Positions 49,301 to 58,654 of a stretch of 64,000 nt of DNA are shown here, one piece after another. The notes beneath the pieces were generated by a model that had not been told where the DNA came from, made no database searches, and saw only the letters and a program-made list of their open reading frames with translations. The DNA is from Mermis nigrescens (lineage: Eukaryota > Nematoda > Enoplea > Mermithida > Mermithidae), in assembly GCA_036768485.1 (NCBI GenBank), contig JAVLUZ010000352.1:62001-126000 (forward strand), in the 5' to 3' direction. The first letter of the stretch is position 1; every line of letters begins with the position of its first letter. The translations under genes were made by a program, and so were the position numbers.

Positions 49301-52300
49301 TGGCCTCGACATCCGTTTTCGTCAGTTTACGCGACCGGCCCATTAAGTCATTATTCTTTTTTGGATCTACATTGGCAGTAATCGTGTTTAACGTCTCGTC
49401 TTTCGCAAACTGAAATAAATCTAGTAATTTAAACGAAATTTGCCGAGTTAATTTATCTTTGGAGAATTAAGCTAACTGACGTATTTATTTATTTTTCATT
49501 ATTTCCGAATCGTGATTTCTTTCGGGACTTACCTGTTGATCGAGAAGTCCCTGAAAATTCGTGTGAACCACATAAGTGTGCTTAAATACAGTTTTAAAAA
49601 AGTAATCCGAGTTGGAGTCACACGTGTTCTTGGGGGAGGGGTTGGACTCCCTACCAAGAACGGCTACTGGTCTCTCTCCCCGCGAATAGCTGTGCGACCC
49701 CTCCCAGGATTGCCGGTTTTTTGAAAAAAAAATTGTAAAAAGTGTGTCTTTTCAAGCGTTTTAGCTTGTTTTTGGCTCAGAAGTCTCAAAAATTCGGCGC
49801 TGCGAGTTATACAGACACATCTTCGACCATATTTTAATCAATTTAATCAATTTTTTTATAATTTTTTGGAATTTCTTTCGAAGTTTTTATGTTTAACAAA
49901 GAACAAATTTTGTCCGAAACATCAAAAAACAGTATTTTTGACACGTACCCTATTTATTTTTACTTTATTTAACTTGTTTAGCCTCTGCGATCCCGGAGCA
50001 TCTTTATCGCGAGTTGTTGCATTCGTAGATCAACGTTTTTGATTTGCTAGAATTTGCTTAAATGTGTAACCTTTGATTATAGGTCAATCATTTTGTAACA
50101 ACTTTAAAATACTGTATAGCAAATTATTAAACAGATGAAAAATTTGAAGGGCTTTGAAGTAAAATAAGTTGCATTCAAGCGTCTCAAAATCCTGTAAAGT
50201 TACGGGGCTACAGAGGTCATCTAGCAGATGCTTTCATGACTAAAAAAACGAAACTCAACCCGCTTGCATAAAACTTTGCCACATTTTTACAAAGATCGAA
50301 GGTTCTTAATGAAGCAAAGTTCGTTTTCTTTGGCCTTGTATCAAAGAAGTTATAACAAATAAGGGGAGTCATTTTTTAGCCACCCTGTTTACCAAAGGGG
50401 AGTCGTTTTTAGCCAACCTGTTTACCAATAATTTATCTCTCTTTCATGATCGACAATGACAAAAAAAGCTGCAATTATTCAAAACAATTATTCTTTTGTA
50501 CTCACCGCGTTGGACGGATAATGCATGATCGACCCGAAATCGTACTCGCCTTGGCTTTCGGCCGCTTCCGGTAAGATCGCGAAATTGGGTTCTTTGCCGC
50601 TCATGATATTTTCTGCATGCACTTTGACGTATTTTCGACTGTCGGGCCTCTGCTGAGTGTGTCCAAATCCCAGCGAATGAAGTATTTCATGCTGCATGGC
50701 GCCCACATCCTTTGTTGAAAAAAAGAAATCCGGTCTAACTTTTAATTTCGGCGCCCGGAGCACAGTCTGTCTCATGGATAAATGAGCAGGTATTTTACGT
50801 ACTTTATCATTGCGTTTTCTGCATTTTTAGCTACTTTTCGCCTAGATTTGATTCACAAGCGGCTGCATAAGCCACTTAGAGGCAGCAAACACTTTCCCAT
50901 AACTTGACGTGATTATTTTGGCACGGACCACATTGGCACGTGACAGATTTCAGAAAAGGCATTAGAGTCAGAAACAAAATGACTTAAATTAGATAGTTAT
51001 GGATTTAGTGAAAATATTCTTACCAAAAAATAGTCAAATCTCGCACACAAATTATAAAGATTATCAAATATTATTACAGATTATAGTGACTACAAGTTGA
51101 AAATTCTTAACTTTGCGCGTACTTTGCAATCAGGTGACACTAATATAATGTTGCCGTGATACAATTTGCCCAGAGGCGATGTAGCGCAGGTGGTCGTATT
51201 AAGATAAGCGGGCTCATCCTTGAAATACATATGCGGACCCTTCGGCTTCTTGTTCACCTTTTTAAACCGTAAACAACGTGCTTTGCTCTGTAGATCGTCA
51301 ACAGCTTCATCGATGATTCTTCGTATACCATCTATAAATAGGGATCTTGTCAAGTTCTAAGTGGAGAAATGTATTTTTTTAAATAAAAAATTAAAGAACT
51401 CTATACGTAAATATGAAAAATCAAGTAGATTCAAGGAAAAAATATGTCAGTCAGTTCTTAATCAACAAACATATATTTGTTTGGAAAATCGGTTTTTAAA
51501 CTTCCATTTTCATCTAAACATGGGCATAGAAGTCTGGGGTGGTCCGGGCCAACCACAATCCGGCGGACTCCTATCAAATCAATAGACCCCTAGAAACGAA
51601 TTTTGGGTGCTATTTTTAGGCAATTTAGCCTTATCGAACCCCACAGAATTTGTATGGCGGAAATGCGTCAAAAAGACTATTTTTCTACGTTACGTGAAGC
51701 TATTATTTATAGCGCCTTATTTATACTGTTCTGGTTCTGCAAAATGACTCAGAACATCCTTTTCATTTGACATCGATGGTTCATTTCTGATTTGTAAGTT
51801 TGTAATTCTATGAATATCGTAATGAAATTCCATGAATTCTGTAATAAATTAGTATATTTAACCAGAAGGAATTGGAAGTTAAGAAATATCTCAAAGAAAA
51901 GGGCTGAAAATAATAACAACCTTCAATGAATAATTTTCTACATTATGCTTACCGAAATGTCAAAATTCTGACCTTTCTAGCTGGATTACAAAAAGCGACT
52001 CTTCGTGATACATATCTGGATTCCGCGTCCTAATGTAATTCATCTAATACAACTTAAATTGACTCGACATGTTAAGCATTCGTTTCTATTAATTGAAAAA
52101 TATGGATTTTCGGTACCCAAAGTTTACCGAAGAACTGTCAAAAAAGGCCTAAAAATGTGTCAGTTTTCCCGTGCAAAATTGCGTTTTTTCCGCGTTTTCC
52201 GTCGTCTACCTTTATTTGATAACGCTTTTGGGTACAAATTTTTAAAAATTCGAGTTTTCGAGGATTTAGCTCGATAAAATCGTTGATTTTTTCTAGATTT

Positions 52301-55300
52301 TATCGAAAATCTAGTGCGAAGCGCCGGAAAATGTGTTAACATTTAAGCGTAAGAACATAGAAGCTCGAATTTGACGCAAAATGTCGAAAATTTTAAGAAC
52401 TTATGCTTGAAAATAGAAGGAAACCATGCTAAAAAACTGTTTCTGCTTTTTAAATCCCTTTTCTCTAATCAAAAACATGGATTCCGGGCCGCCAGGCAAG
52501 TAAATTAGTGTCATTATTAGTTATTAACGGGCGCGAAGCGACGATAAAATCTGAGAAATTATGATCACAACGGCCAAAAATAATTGCTAATTATATATCC
52601 ATTTTTTTATTGCGCCAATTATTTTGGGCCAATAGGGAGGGGCAGCCGTCCCTCCCCTTTAATCCGCCCATGGCTGCTGCTGATTGTTAAAAGCTTATAT
52701 CGCTGAGAAATAATTGAAAAACCGTCTCACTATCAGTGGCGGATCCAGGATTTTCCTAAGGGGGCGGTACCCCTTAAGGGGGGAGCGGAACCCTGACTTG
52801 GGCGGAAAAATTAGCCGTTTTGAACCGAAAATCACTTAAAATTCCTTAATTTCGCGCACTATTTTGGGCCAATGGGGGGGCAGCCGCCCAACCCAGCCCC
52901 CCCCCTTAAATCCGCCCCTGCTCACTATCAGTGATGCCATCCACTAGGTATTCAATCGTCGTAGTCCATCTCTGGTGCGGTAATTTCTTGAAATCGGGAG
53001 CAGCCATGCGTCCTCTGCTATGGCTTCGCAGAAAAGCAAGACGATCGTCCAAATCCTTTTCTAAACTTTCGTACTTGTCGCGCTGAACGATGCCATAATC
53101 GCCGAAATTAGGATCTGAATCGCGATCGATAAGTGCCTAGAAGATAACGTTCAACAATCGACGATAAAAAAATTGTTTCTATCAGAAAACAATGTAAAAT
53201 AAATAAATCAAATAAAAGTAATTATCGAAGAGATGAATGTTTATCGAGCAGTTCTATGATTTGACTCTCGCGTTACCGTGTGCTTTTAACAGTCGGAGGT
53301 TACCGTGCTACATAGGCGTAGCCAGGGGGGCATTGGGGGCACATGCCCCCCGAAATTTTTTCAGAAATATTGTTGATTTGTCTCTTGCAATAATGTTTGT
53401 TCAGAAAACTGAGTTCGAAGAGGCAAAAGGTCAAAATTTTCCAGCGCTTCGCGCCGAGTCATTATTATTTATTGTTATATAGATCTAATGAATTAAAAAG
53501 CTTGAATCAGCTAAAATAATTCAGCACTTCACATTACTTTAGCAATTTAATGCATTAATTGTTCGTTGATTGAAACTGCGCATGCTTGTTGAGCCTAATA
53601 GTAAAAGTACGAAAATGATTGTGTACCAGTTTGTCTATTCTTTGCTTTGTTTGTCTTTCTTTACAAGGACACATAATCCAATTTTAAATGGAAGGAATGG
53701 CCAAATTTTCTTATGTTTTTGCGCATTTCCTGTTTTCTCCACTGCATCTTGTGAATAAGAAGGCCACAAATGGACCTGAAAACGGTAAGAACAAAATTTT
53801 CATTGATACATTTTTCTGTATCTTATTGGCAGCGACCCGTTGCTGCGCTATGTAATTAACAGAGGTCAAAAAACGCATTTTAGCTCAGAAATTTTGTGCA
53901 ATGTAGAAGTTCATCAATTTCAAGTGTTTTTGGGCTTGCTTTATTCAGAACCGAGATTTGGCCGATTTTGCGAAAATTTTAACGTTATTATTTTACATCA
54001 AATGCTTTTTTTACAAAATTTTCCGGGACTCTGCCCCGACCCCGCTGGGAACGCTTGAGCGCGCTATCCCAGACCCCCGCAACCGTAAAATCTCGTTGTA
54101 CATGTGCAACGATAGTTCAGGGAGAACAAGCCAGGTAAAAGAGTTAGGAATTTCTAAAAATTTCCGCCGTTTCGCCCCGGCATTAATTTGTCTTTTTTGT
54201 ATGATTTAAGCGGTGTAAATTTAGTTTAAAGTGCAAAAACGTCAAAATATTGCGGCGCATAGCGCCGCCAGTTACTGTTGTTTCTTTTTGTAAAACTCCA
54301 GCATTGCGTTCAAAAGCCTGAATCACTCAAAATATTTTCAGACAAAGTTAGTAATTCGCAGTTTTCTTGTTAGAAGCTTGAACTGTCAAAATTGTTTTGT
54401 ACAAATTTGATAATTTTCTGCTCTGTCAGACTATTAGTATTCACCGAGCTACAAAATGTTGAGGGCGGTAGAAAATGACTAAATTTCTCGGCACTTTGCG
54501 CCATTTATAATTTCCGAAATGTTTGTCAGTAGAAAGCCCGTAAATTCTACATGAAAACGGTTGAAATTCCAAAAACTTTCGGCACTTAGAGCCGCTTTAC
54601 ACTTTTTGTATTTTTGATCGGTAGAAAGCCATAAATTAGCTAGGCTACATCAGTGTTTTTTAAATTCGGCAAAGATTTTTCCCGATATACAAAGACGTTT
54701 CAGGACCATCTTTGTACAGGTACAAAGATTTTTGGGAAGACAAAAATTACAAAAAAGGTCTAAATTCGTAAAAATTTTCGGCGCTTCGCGCCGAAATGAG
54801 TAATTGTGTGTTCTATATATCTTTATACTGGCAGAAATTGCATTTCAAAAGGAAAAATAACAAATTTTTCGGCACTTCGAGCTGTTTTAAGACAATTATT
54901 AGTGATGTTTGCCCTTAGAAACCCAGAGATTAGCTAAAATACACGAACAAAAGTCGAACAACTGTTTTTACCACACTAAAATCGCTACCGTACCACATTA
55001 TAGTACTCAAAAATTTGTGTCTTCAGAATGTACAAAGACTTTTGGGGACCATCTTTGTACATGTACAAACTGAACTTGTACAAAAAAACACTGGGCTACA
55101 CTACTAAAGGTCGAAAAACTCAGTATTACCATACATGACGTTACTGGCATTCAATGCAAAAGTAGTCTTAAAAAATTTTTGTTTATGCCCCCCCCCGAAT
55201 CAAAATCCTGGCTACGCCTCTACTGTGCTAGGTCCATAGATGGGCAGCGACCCCATTGTAGGAGTCCGATGGGGTCAAATCGCCAAAAATAGCACCAAAA

Positions 55301-56925
55301 ATTCAATTCTAAGGTCTATCGATTTTTAGGGGTTTCGCCGTATTCTCGAGGATTCCGGCCGGACAATAGATGCACAGCATGGCCGACCTGGTGAAATCAT
55401 CCTGTCGGGAAGGGTGGGCAAAATTGAGTTTTTTCGACCCGAAATGACCCCAAAAACTGGTGCACAAGCTAAAATAGCGCTAAAACTACGTTATTGAACA
55501 ATTTCTGGTCAATTTTAGGAATGTTTAAGAAAATGTTCAATTTTCATTAATTTTTGGCCTTCATTTTCCTCATTTTCTCGATAAAATGACCCATTTTACA
55601 TTCTGTGTGTCTAAAACCCCAAACCCATCCCCTACTGTGCTTTTTTGGTGAGACTCCCCACACACCCGACTCCAGTGAGTGCCTGACGCCGTCCTAGTCG
55701 GTCAAAACACGATTAGTTTTACATAGCATAGCAAATATCAGTATTAACTTATGCGATTTTTTATGCTCTTTCTTAATATGTTTGTTGTTATCCCATGAAA
55801 TGATTATCTGAGAAATTCGTTATTAAATAACTGTTACCGCGCACAGACGTAAGCATAAGGTGGATATGTCAGCAATAAATACAAAGAGTACATAGATTCT
55901 GTTTTGGTAAACACAATCTCAAAACCCTATTGGGCAATCAATAAATAACAGACCGCCAAGTTTGTACCAACTCACTGACCAGAAAATTGATTTCTTATGT
56001 GTCTGTGTAATAATCCAAAAAATGGCAATATTTTTAAAGATGTACATACCAACCACCTCATACAAAGCCTACAAATTATAAACGATGTTAATAGGGCTTA
56101 AATAAGGCTTAATGAACTTACAGAGACATATTTGAAATACAAAAAAAATCGTGAAAAATTGATCGGCTAGGACAAGTTAACGGTAACGCAAGGGTAATAT
56201 GCTGATGAAAAATGACTGGCTAATAGTGATCAAACTACTATTGGATAATTTTTAAGAATTCTAAATCATTTTTACTAATACACTTAATAATTGTTTTAAT
56301 TTTAAAGAAAACAATAAAAATATTTTTTCAAACTATGTTAATTATTTTCACTGCAGAGTCACTCAATTTATGATTACAACGATTTTCTTATTTTTTAGCC
56401 ATTGCTACCGTCGTTTCATTATGTTTTAAATGTCTGCATTTATACTTGTTTCCTTACTCTCATGACGCTCTCATTCGTGCGATTATATACGAGCAGCAGC
56501 CGAATTCGTGGGGGTCCGACGGGGCCAAATTGCTAAAACTAGCACCTAAAACTTAATTCTAGGGGGTCGGTTGATTTCGAGGAAAGGGAAATCTGCCGCA
56601 TTCTTCGCCCAGAATTGTATTTTTTCGAATTCAAAATTAATTGTTTTTCCCCATTTTTCTTTATAAGACTTAAATTAGGCGTTACTGAGATGCATATTTG
56701 AATCTTTACCAAAGAGTCAGGAGGAACTGTGTAGTTGCTTTCGAGTTCCATGATCTGCAAAATCTTTTTCTTTAACGACTTCGTCCACTTGATGCGTTCC
56801 TCGTTGGTCAGAGAATTTCTGACAATTACGTCTCGCTCTTGCAGAATTGTTCGAGCATCAACATTTGAAGATCCAATAATAGCGTTTAGCGCGAAGTAAA
56901 ACAAAATAACTATGTAAATTTCCAT
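37034..56925 (-). CDS. Gene B: secreted astacin (M12A) zinc metallopeptidase with ten ShKT domains
   Basis: Ten exons: 56925-56710, 53136-52926, 51331-51123, 50709-50506, 49409-49271, 47228-46929, 45642-45346, 44069-43773, 41540-41244, 37338-37034. All introns are GT-AG and the phases agree. The 2475-nt sum is open, giving 824 residues. Order: signal peptide (about 1-24), propeptide, catalytic domain ending near 327, then five ShKT doublets (327-814) and an alanine-rich end. Zinc site is HEILHSLGFGH (H219, E220, H223, H229) and Met-turn SIMHY (Tyr276). The Glu normally following the third His is Thr, and the usual RxDR reads RPDSRK. Five symmetric doublet exons suggest growth by exon duplication. 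ShKT domains in such proteases are generally taken as interaction modules, so a toxin role is not implied. Secreted to matrix or cuticle by inference. Confidence 0.88.
37555..37690 (+). repeat. R2 dispersed repeat copy
   Basis: It contains 'gaacaacgaagttctgggggt', 'gatgggacgaaatctt' and 'ggtaatttggattctcgggtc'. It lies in intron 9 of gene B. Confidence 0.5.
37884..38739 (+). mobile_element. Helitron 5' end and interior, lacking its own 3' end
   Basis: 'tctatcttatatatatttta' followed by 'gtatgttcggtgttggctcc' resembles Helitron 5' ends and is repeated at 38740. The 'gcgggagagcgccccaagg' and 'ggtttacactattttcgggtt' blocks recur at 38900 and 39260-39360. The typical hairpin plus CTAG end is missing before the second element. 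It is either truncated by the downstream copy or part of a compound element. Confidence 0.55.
38165..38575. repeat. 51-bp minisatellite
   Basis: About eight degenerate units of 'ataggacacgttataacata', 'cccaatgctataagatagg' and 'caatgctgtagc', with a period near 51. It lies inside the Helitron-related segment. Related monomers ('cttataagataggcaatgc') appear at 61535-62030. Confidence 0.85.
38740..39958 (+). mobile_element. Non-autonomous Helitron
   Basis: It starts TCTACTATATTATATTTG directly after an A. It ends with a hairpin GCCCGG-gtaacg-CCGGGC (39930-39947), seven bases (AGCTCAG... overlap), then CTAG at 39955-39958 followed by T. These are the hallmarks of Helitrons: TC start, 3' hairpin, CTRR end, insertion between A and T, no target duplication. 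At 1219 bp it has no Rep/helicase frame. The interior has repeats 'aacatcaaaaatatggattt' at 39060-39250 and 39590-39800. It is in intron 9 of gene B. Confidence 0.85.
39959..40190. other. Intron 9 of gene B, unannotated part
   Basis: No feature was recognised. The sequence is AT-rich and ends in 'gaacccgggcgtaac' just before the tRNA-like fragment. Confidence 0.35.
40195..40238 (+). pseudogene. tRNA-Thr(AGT)-like 3' half
   Basis: CTAGTAA (anticodon loop with AGT) is followed by CCAGG, AAGA, a perfect T arm CCGGG-TTCGAGT-CCCGG (40214-40230) and CTAGCA resembling the 3' acceptor strand. The B box GGTTCGAGTCC matches the pol III consensus. The 5' half (D arm, A box) is not recognisable. This is a truncated tRNA pseudogene or the head of a tRNA-derived SINE. 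Confidence 0.65.
40239..41243. other. Rest of intron 9 of gene B
   Basis: No gene or clear transposon end was seen. The sequence is AT-rich with no tandem array. Confidence 0.4.
41244..41540 (-). CDS. Gene B exon 9: ShKT doublet
   Basis: 297 bp, phase 1-1, acceptor TTAG before 41540 and donor C|GTGAGT. Two ShKT domains with all 12 Cys (CKDEITTC...CIDTCQLC and CRNFDTNC...CPRLCQVC). The flanking intron on its 5' side resembles that of exon 8, so 8 and 9 are a recent pair. Confidence 0.9.
41541..43772. other. Gene B intron 8
   Basis: The first 1.1 kb (41580-42600) parallels 44105-44830 next to exon 8 and marks the exon-plus-intron duplication. An inverted R3 copy lies at 41745-42020 and a hAT-type fragment at 43370-43540. 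An R2 piece at 43590-43690 matches 1370-1461. Confidence 0.6.
41745..42020 (-). repeat. R3 dispersed repeat copy (inverted)
   Basis: It carries 'agagcctccatcagaatgta', 'tgaggaaaatgaggcaaatga', 'gattgatcgaaagctgtgta' and 'cggaccggcttactcccgtc', the inverse of the 16625 copy. Confidence 0.55.
43773..44069 (-). CDS. Gene B exon 8: ShKT doublet
   Basis: 297 bp, phase 1-1, acceptor CGCTTTTAG, donor C|GTAAGT. ShKT domains CKDEITTC...CIDTCQMC and CRNSDPNC...CPRSCKVC, 12 cysteines intact. It is closest to exons 7 and 9 by sequence. Confidence 0.9.
44070..45345. other. Gene B intron 7
   Basis: Its left part (44105-44830) is the duplicate of 41580-42600. An R4 copy occupies about 44925-45190, including an exact GGCGCGAAGCGCC palindrome at about 45096. 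No exon was seen. Confidence 0.55.
44925..45190 (+). repeat. R4 dispersed repeat copy with GGCGCGAAGCGCC
   Basis: The order 'aggcccaaaaaattttcaaa', 'aaaatataaaacatagagac', 'tatatggcgcgaagcgccga' and 'attctaggggggtcgcagcc' defines the family best. The 13-base palindrome would form a 5-bp stem with a GAA loop. Confidence 0.6.
45346..45642 (-). CDS. Gene B exon 7: ShKT doublet
   Basis: 297 bp, phase 1-1, acceptor GCTTTTAG, donor C|GTAAGT. ShKT domains CKDKITTC...CIDTCQLC and CRNSDPNC...CPRTCRVC. An in-frame extension upstream over the acceptor is intron, not a separate start. Confidence 0.9.
45643..46928. other. Gene B intron 6
   Basis: An inverted R4-like copy lies at about 45740-46070 ('cgacgtttcaaacggtgcc', 'atttctagaacatttaaaca'). 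The remainder is AT-rich with no exon. Confidence 0.45.
46929..47228 (-). CDS. Gene B exon 6: first ShKT doublet
   Basis: 300 bp, phase 1-1, acceptor TTCTAG, donor CCAC|GTAAGC. ShKT domains CVDNIRTC...CSFTCEQC and CGNFDTDC...CPQACQVC. It follows the astacin domain directly. It is the intact counterpart of the broken exon 18777-19079 in gene A. Confidence 0.9.
47229..49270. other. Gene B intron 5
   Basis: It contains a hAT-type end at 47280 (GTGGCGGATATAGGATTTTC, compare 52735). A second element has 'gcaggggcgtagctg' at 47975 and 'ccagtacgctactag' at 48300. An R3 fragment lies at 48520-48680, MITE-1 copy i at 48685-48961 and R2 pieces at 48990-49205. No exon was seen. Confidence 0.5.
48685..48961 (+). 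mobile_element. MITE-1 copy i
   Basis: From CATACCTGGGCGTGGG to 'gccgcccgacctatg', with the core 'gatgccattggatagtgctc'. Flanking octamers CCCCGAAG and CCCCGAAA match at 7 of 8. A small 'cacacccaccccatccccat' insertion lies near its 3' end. Confidence 0.8.
49271..49409 (-). CDS. Gene B exon 5: C-terminal end of the astacin domain
   Basis: 139 bp, acceptor TTATTTCAG, donor AAAG|GTTACT, phase 1 end. It encodes LMGRSRKLTKTDVEAIDSIY followed by the last conserved astacin Cys. Confidence 0.88.
49410..50505. other. Gene B intron 4
   Basis: An inverted R4-like copy lies at about 49620-49960 ('gacgcttttcaagcgtttta'-type core, 'ggcgctgcgagttatacag'). A direct repeat 'aaggggagtcatttttagcca' occurs twice at 50360-50430. 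No exon was seen. Confidence 0.45.
50506..50709 (-). CDS. Gene B exon 4: astacin active site
   Basis: 204 bp, phase 0-0, pyrimidine-rich acceptor TTTTTTTCAACAAAG, donor GCG|GTGAGT. It carries HEILHSLGFGHTQQRPD and SIMHY. It has the same length as the gene A exon at about 69% amino-acid identity by eye. The RPDRD of gene A reads RPDSRK here. Confidence 0.9.
51123..51331 (-). CDS. Gene B exon 3: N-terminal half of the astacin domain
   Basis: 209 bp, acceptor TTTATAG (phase 1), donor TGCAAA|GTACGC (phase 0). It carries the three cysteines in ARCLRF, TTCATSP and SPDCK. It is 3 bp shorter than gene A exon 3, compensated by a 3-bp longer exon 2. Confidence 0.88.
51332..52733. other. Gene B intron 2, outside the MITE
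   Basis: An R2 copy lies at 51515-51660 ('aatccggcggactcc'). A truncated relative of the neighbouring hAT MITE at 52610-52672 ends 'tttaatccgcccatgg'. No exon was seen. Confidence 0.45.
52734..52920. mobile_element. hAT MITE inserted at the exon-2 splice donor of gene B
   Basis: 187 bp with termini CAGTGGCGGATCCAGGA and, in reverse complement, CAGGGGCGGATTTAAGG. It is flanked by exact 8-bp duplications CTCACTAT (52726-52733 and 52921-52928). On the gene strand the duplication reads ATAGTGAG, which spans the exon end and GTGAG of the donor, so a donor exists on both sides. It is non-coding. Confidence 0.92.
52926..53136 (-). CDS. Gene B exon 2: propeptide and start of the mature enzyme
   Basis: 211 bp, acceptor TCTTCTAG (phase 0), donor GATA|GTGAGC (phase 1). 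It carries NFGDYGIV, SRGRMAAPDFKK and RWTTTIEYLV. The first intron bases belong to a target duplication, and intron base 6 is the first base of a MITE. Confidence 0.86.
53311..55224. mobile_element. 1.9-kb TIR element with an array of GGCGC hairpins
   Basis: The left end CATAGGCGTAGCCAGGGGGG and right end CCTGGCTACGCCTCTACT are inverted repeats (core AGGCGTAGCCAGG). GTGCTA flanks both sides (53305-53310, 55225-55230), a 6-bp target duplication. The interior has at least seven hairpin-like blocks of the type 'ttcggcgcttcgcgccgaa' (about 53437, 54165, 54250, 54490, 54580, 54775, 54868). No transposase was recognised. It is in intron 1 of gene B. Confidence 0.78.
55236..55375 (+). repeat. R2 dispersed repeat copy
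   Basis: 'gatgggcagcgaccccattg', 'gatggggtcaaatcgccaaa' and 'aattcaattctaaggtctatc' give one of the better preserved R2 copies. Confidence 0.55.
55380..55630 (+). repeat. R3 dispersed repeat copy
   Basis: 'gagttttttcgacccgaaat', 'aaaactacgttatt', 'tttctggtcaattttagg' and 'acattctgtgtgtctaaaac' match 16660-16870. Confidence 0.6.
55700..56197. mobile_element. Decayed piggyBac-like MITE copy
   Basis: The interior ('ttttttatgctctttcttaat', 'gcataaggtggatatgtcag') matches 3870-3990 of the TTAA-flanked element. Its right end reads 'cgcaagggtaa'. The left end is degenerate. Confidence 0.5.
56490..56585 (+). repeat. R2 fragment at the exon-1 border of gene B
   Basis: 'agcagccgaattcgtggggg', 'ggccaaattgctaaaactagc' and 'aattctagggggtcggttg' are R2 sequence, about 125 bases into intron 1 from the donor. 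Confidence 0.55.
56710..56925 (-). CDS. Gene B exon 1: signal peptide and propeptide start
   Basis: 216 bp. The start MEIYIVILFYFALN begins a hydrophobic leader ending near NVDA. The donor is TCTTTG|GTAAAG, phase 0, at the position equivalent to gene A. The longer open frame past the donor is intron and R2 repeat. Confidence 0.86.
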
Positions 56926-57139
56926 GATGATTTTAGCCTTAATAAAAATTGCTTCGAGTAAAAAATTCTCAAATTAAAACTTAAATTTTTGAATAAAGAT
57001 CATCTTCAATTTTATTAGAAATTAAAACTTGAAAAAAGTAAAAAATTAAAAATTTGCATTCAATCGATTAGGAATACTTTTGAAATTTTTCGCTTATAAT
57101 AAGTTGCTTAGAAGAAGTCTAATTGTTTATTGCAAAGGC

Positions 57140-57673
57140 TTATGACTTTTGCACGCATCCGTGGCCTTTTCCTAGTCCCCTTCTTTTATGTCTTTGTGTG
57201 AATCCGAGTACATTTGTCTTTTTTTATTCCATCGGAGCATTTGTCATTGCTAGCATCCCACTTCAAATTCAGAACGACTTGATGGGTTATTCAGCTATAG
57301 TCTGTTTCATTTAGCTTGGAGCTTTTGTTTTGAATTTATTCTGCATGAATCAGGCTACAAAAGTGTTGAAAATTTAAAAGCAACAAAGCAATTTAGCAGT
57401 AGCAGACATCTCACCCTAGCTCAATATACTGTAGACTATCACAACTACAGAGTTAGCTTAAAATGCTTTTGTAGGCGCTTCATATTTTTCCGAAAACCTC
57501 AAAGTTAGATGAAACGGATTATAAGTATTTTTTATCTCAAATTTTTAAACTCTTTACACTGCTTCTCCTAAAATAAACCATCTAAAAAATTAAAAAGTTG
57601 TTTTGAGCCCATTTAATTATGTACGTTTGAAGAAACAGGACTGAACTGGAAGCAAAGATAATAGCGGTACCAC
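57140..57673. other. Upstream region of gene B
   Basis: The start ('tggccttttccta') recalls 29640 upstream of gene A. No gene or clear promoter motif is assigned. Confidence 0.35.
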
Positions 57674-57925
57674 CATCGGTGGGTGGCACCGAAATTTCGG
57701 GGTGTAAGATTTTTCAAAGGTCGAAAAATGGCCTCAAAAATGGTGGTAGGACGAAAAACACCATTTTTCCAACGGTTCTCATCAAGCACTATCCATTGGC
57801 ATCAAAAAATTGCGAAAAAAAGCAAAACAAATTTTCATAAATTGATTTCTGTGTGGGGGGGGGGGGTATTTTGGTTTCTTGGGGAAGGGTTGCATACCCT
57901 CCAAACCTTCCCCCCAGGCCCAGTA
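57674..57925 (-). mobile_element. MITE-1 copy j
   Basis: Reverse copy from CATCGGTGGGTGGCACC to 'ccaggcccagta', with the core 'caagcactatccattggcat'. The flanks GGTACCAC and GGCACCAC match at 7 of 8. It includes a G14 tract near 57857. Confidence 0.8.
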
Positions 57926-58189
57926 GGCACCACACACTCCTTCAAAAGTCGCTATATATTATAACGTTGCACTAAAACTTTACACGCTCATTATCAGCTG
58001 ATCAATGAGCCCAAAGTAAAAGGCAATTCGTATTTTTCAATTATCTGCCGTTTTAAAATTGCATCTCCCACATTTGTACCGTTATTGTTATGAGGGGTAC
58101 ATATTTGAAGAGTACCCGATTAAATTGATAGGTTATCGCTAACGCGATACCCATGATATTGACCATCAGAGTCTATGTGTTATAAAGAT

Positions 58190-58640
58190 ATACGCAGAGC
58201 TTAGGCTGAAGTTTTATTTGCAAAATGATGCAATCATCGGAAGCAGTTCAGCTGATGCATAATTTTCGGAAGGATTTGCGTCAAAATAATGAATACTTTG
58301 TTCAAAACAATCCAACAACCCATTTTTCTGCACGTTGACTGACTACCTACGCATTCGATTTCACATGGTGTAAACAAAACGCTCAGACGTCACAGATTAG
58401 TTCTCTTAAACACAATGGTTTGCCTCTGGCCCCATGTCGAATAACTTATGCGTGCTTGATTCGTATTTTATCAGATGATGCCACATTTACGTACTCATGC
58501 TGCATCTGTTTTTGATCATTAAATCCTTTTTGACCGGTTTTACGTGAAAATGAACATTAATTAAACATATTCGCAAATCGAATTTTTCTTTAAATTGGCG
58601 CGTTTGCTGAGTTTGATTACCAGACGTGCACGTAGAAAGG
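58190..58640. repeat. Distal upstream flank of gene B, shared with 10230-11620
   Basis: 'ggaagcagttcagctgatg', 'caacaacccatttttctgca', 'gttgactgactacctacgca', 'tttacgtactcatgctgcat' and 'aatgaacattaattaaacat' align in order with the split copy at 10.2-11.6 kb. No coding exon was seen. Confidence 0.5.
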
Positions 58641-58654
58641 GGGTTGGGGGTCTA

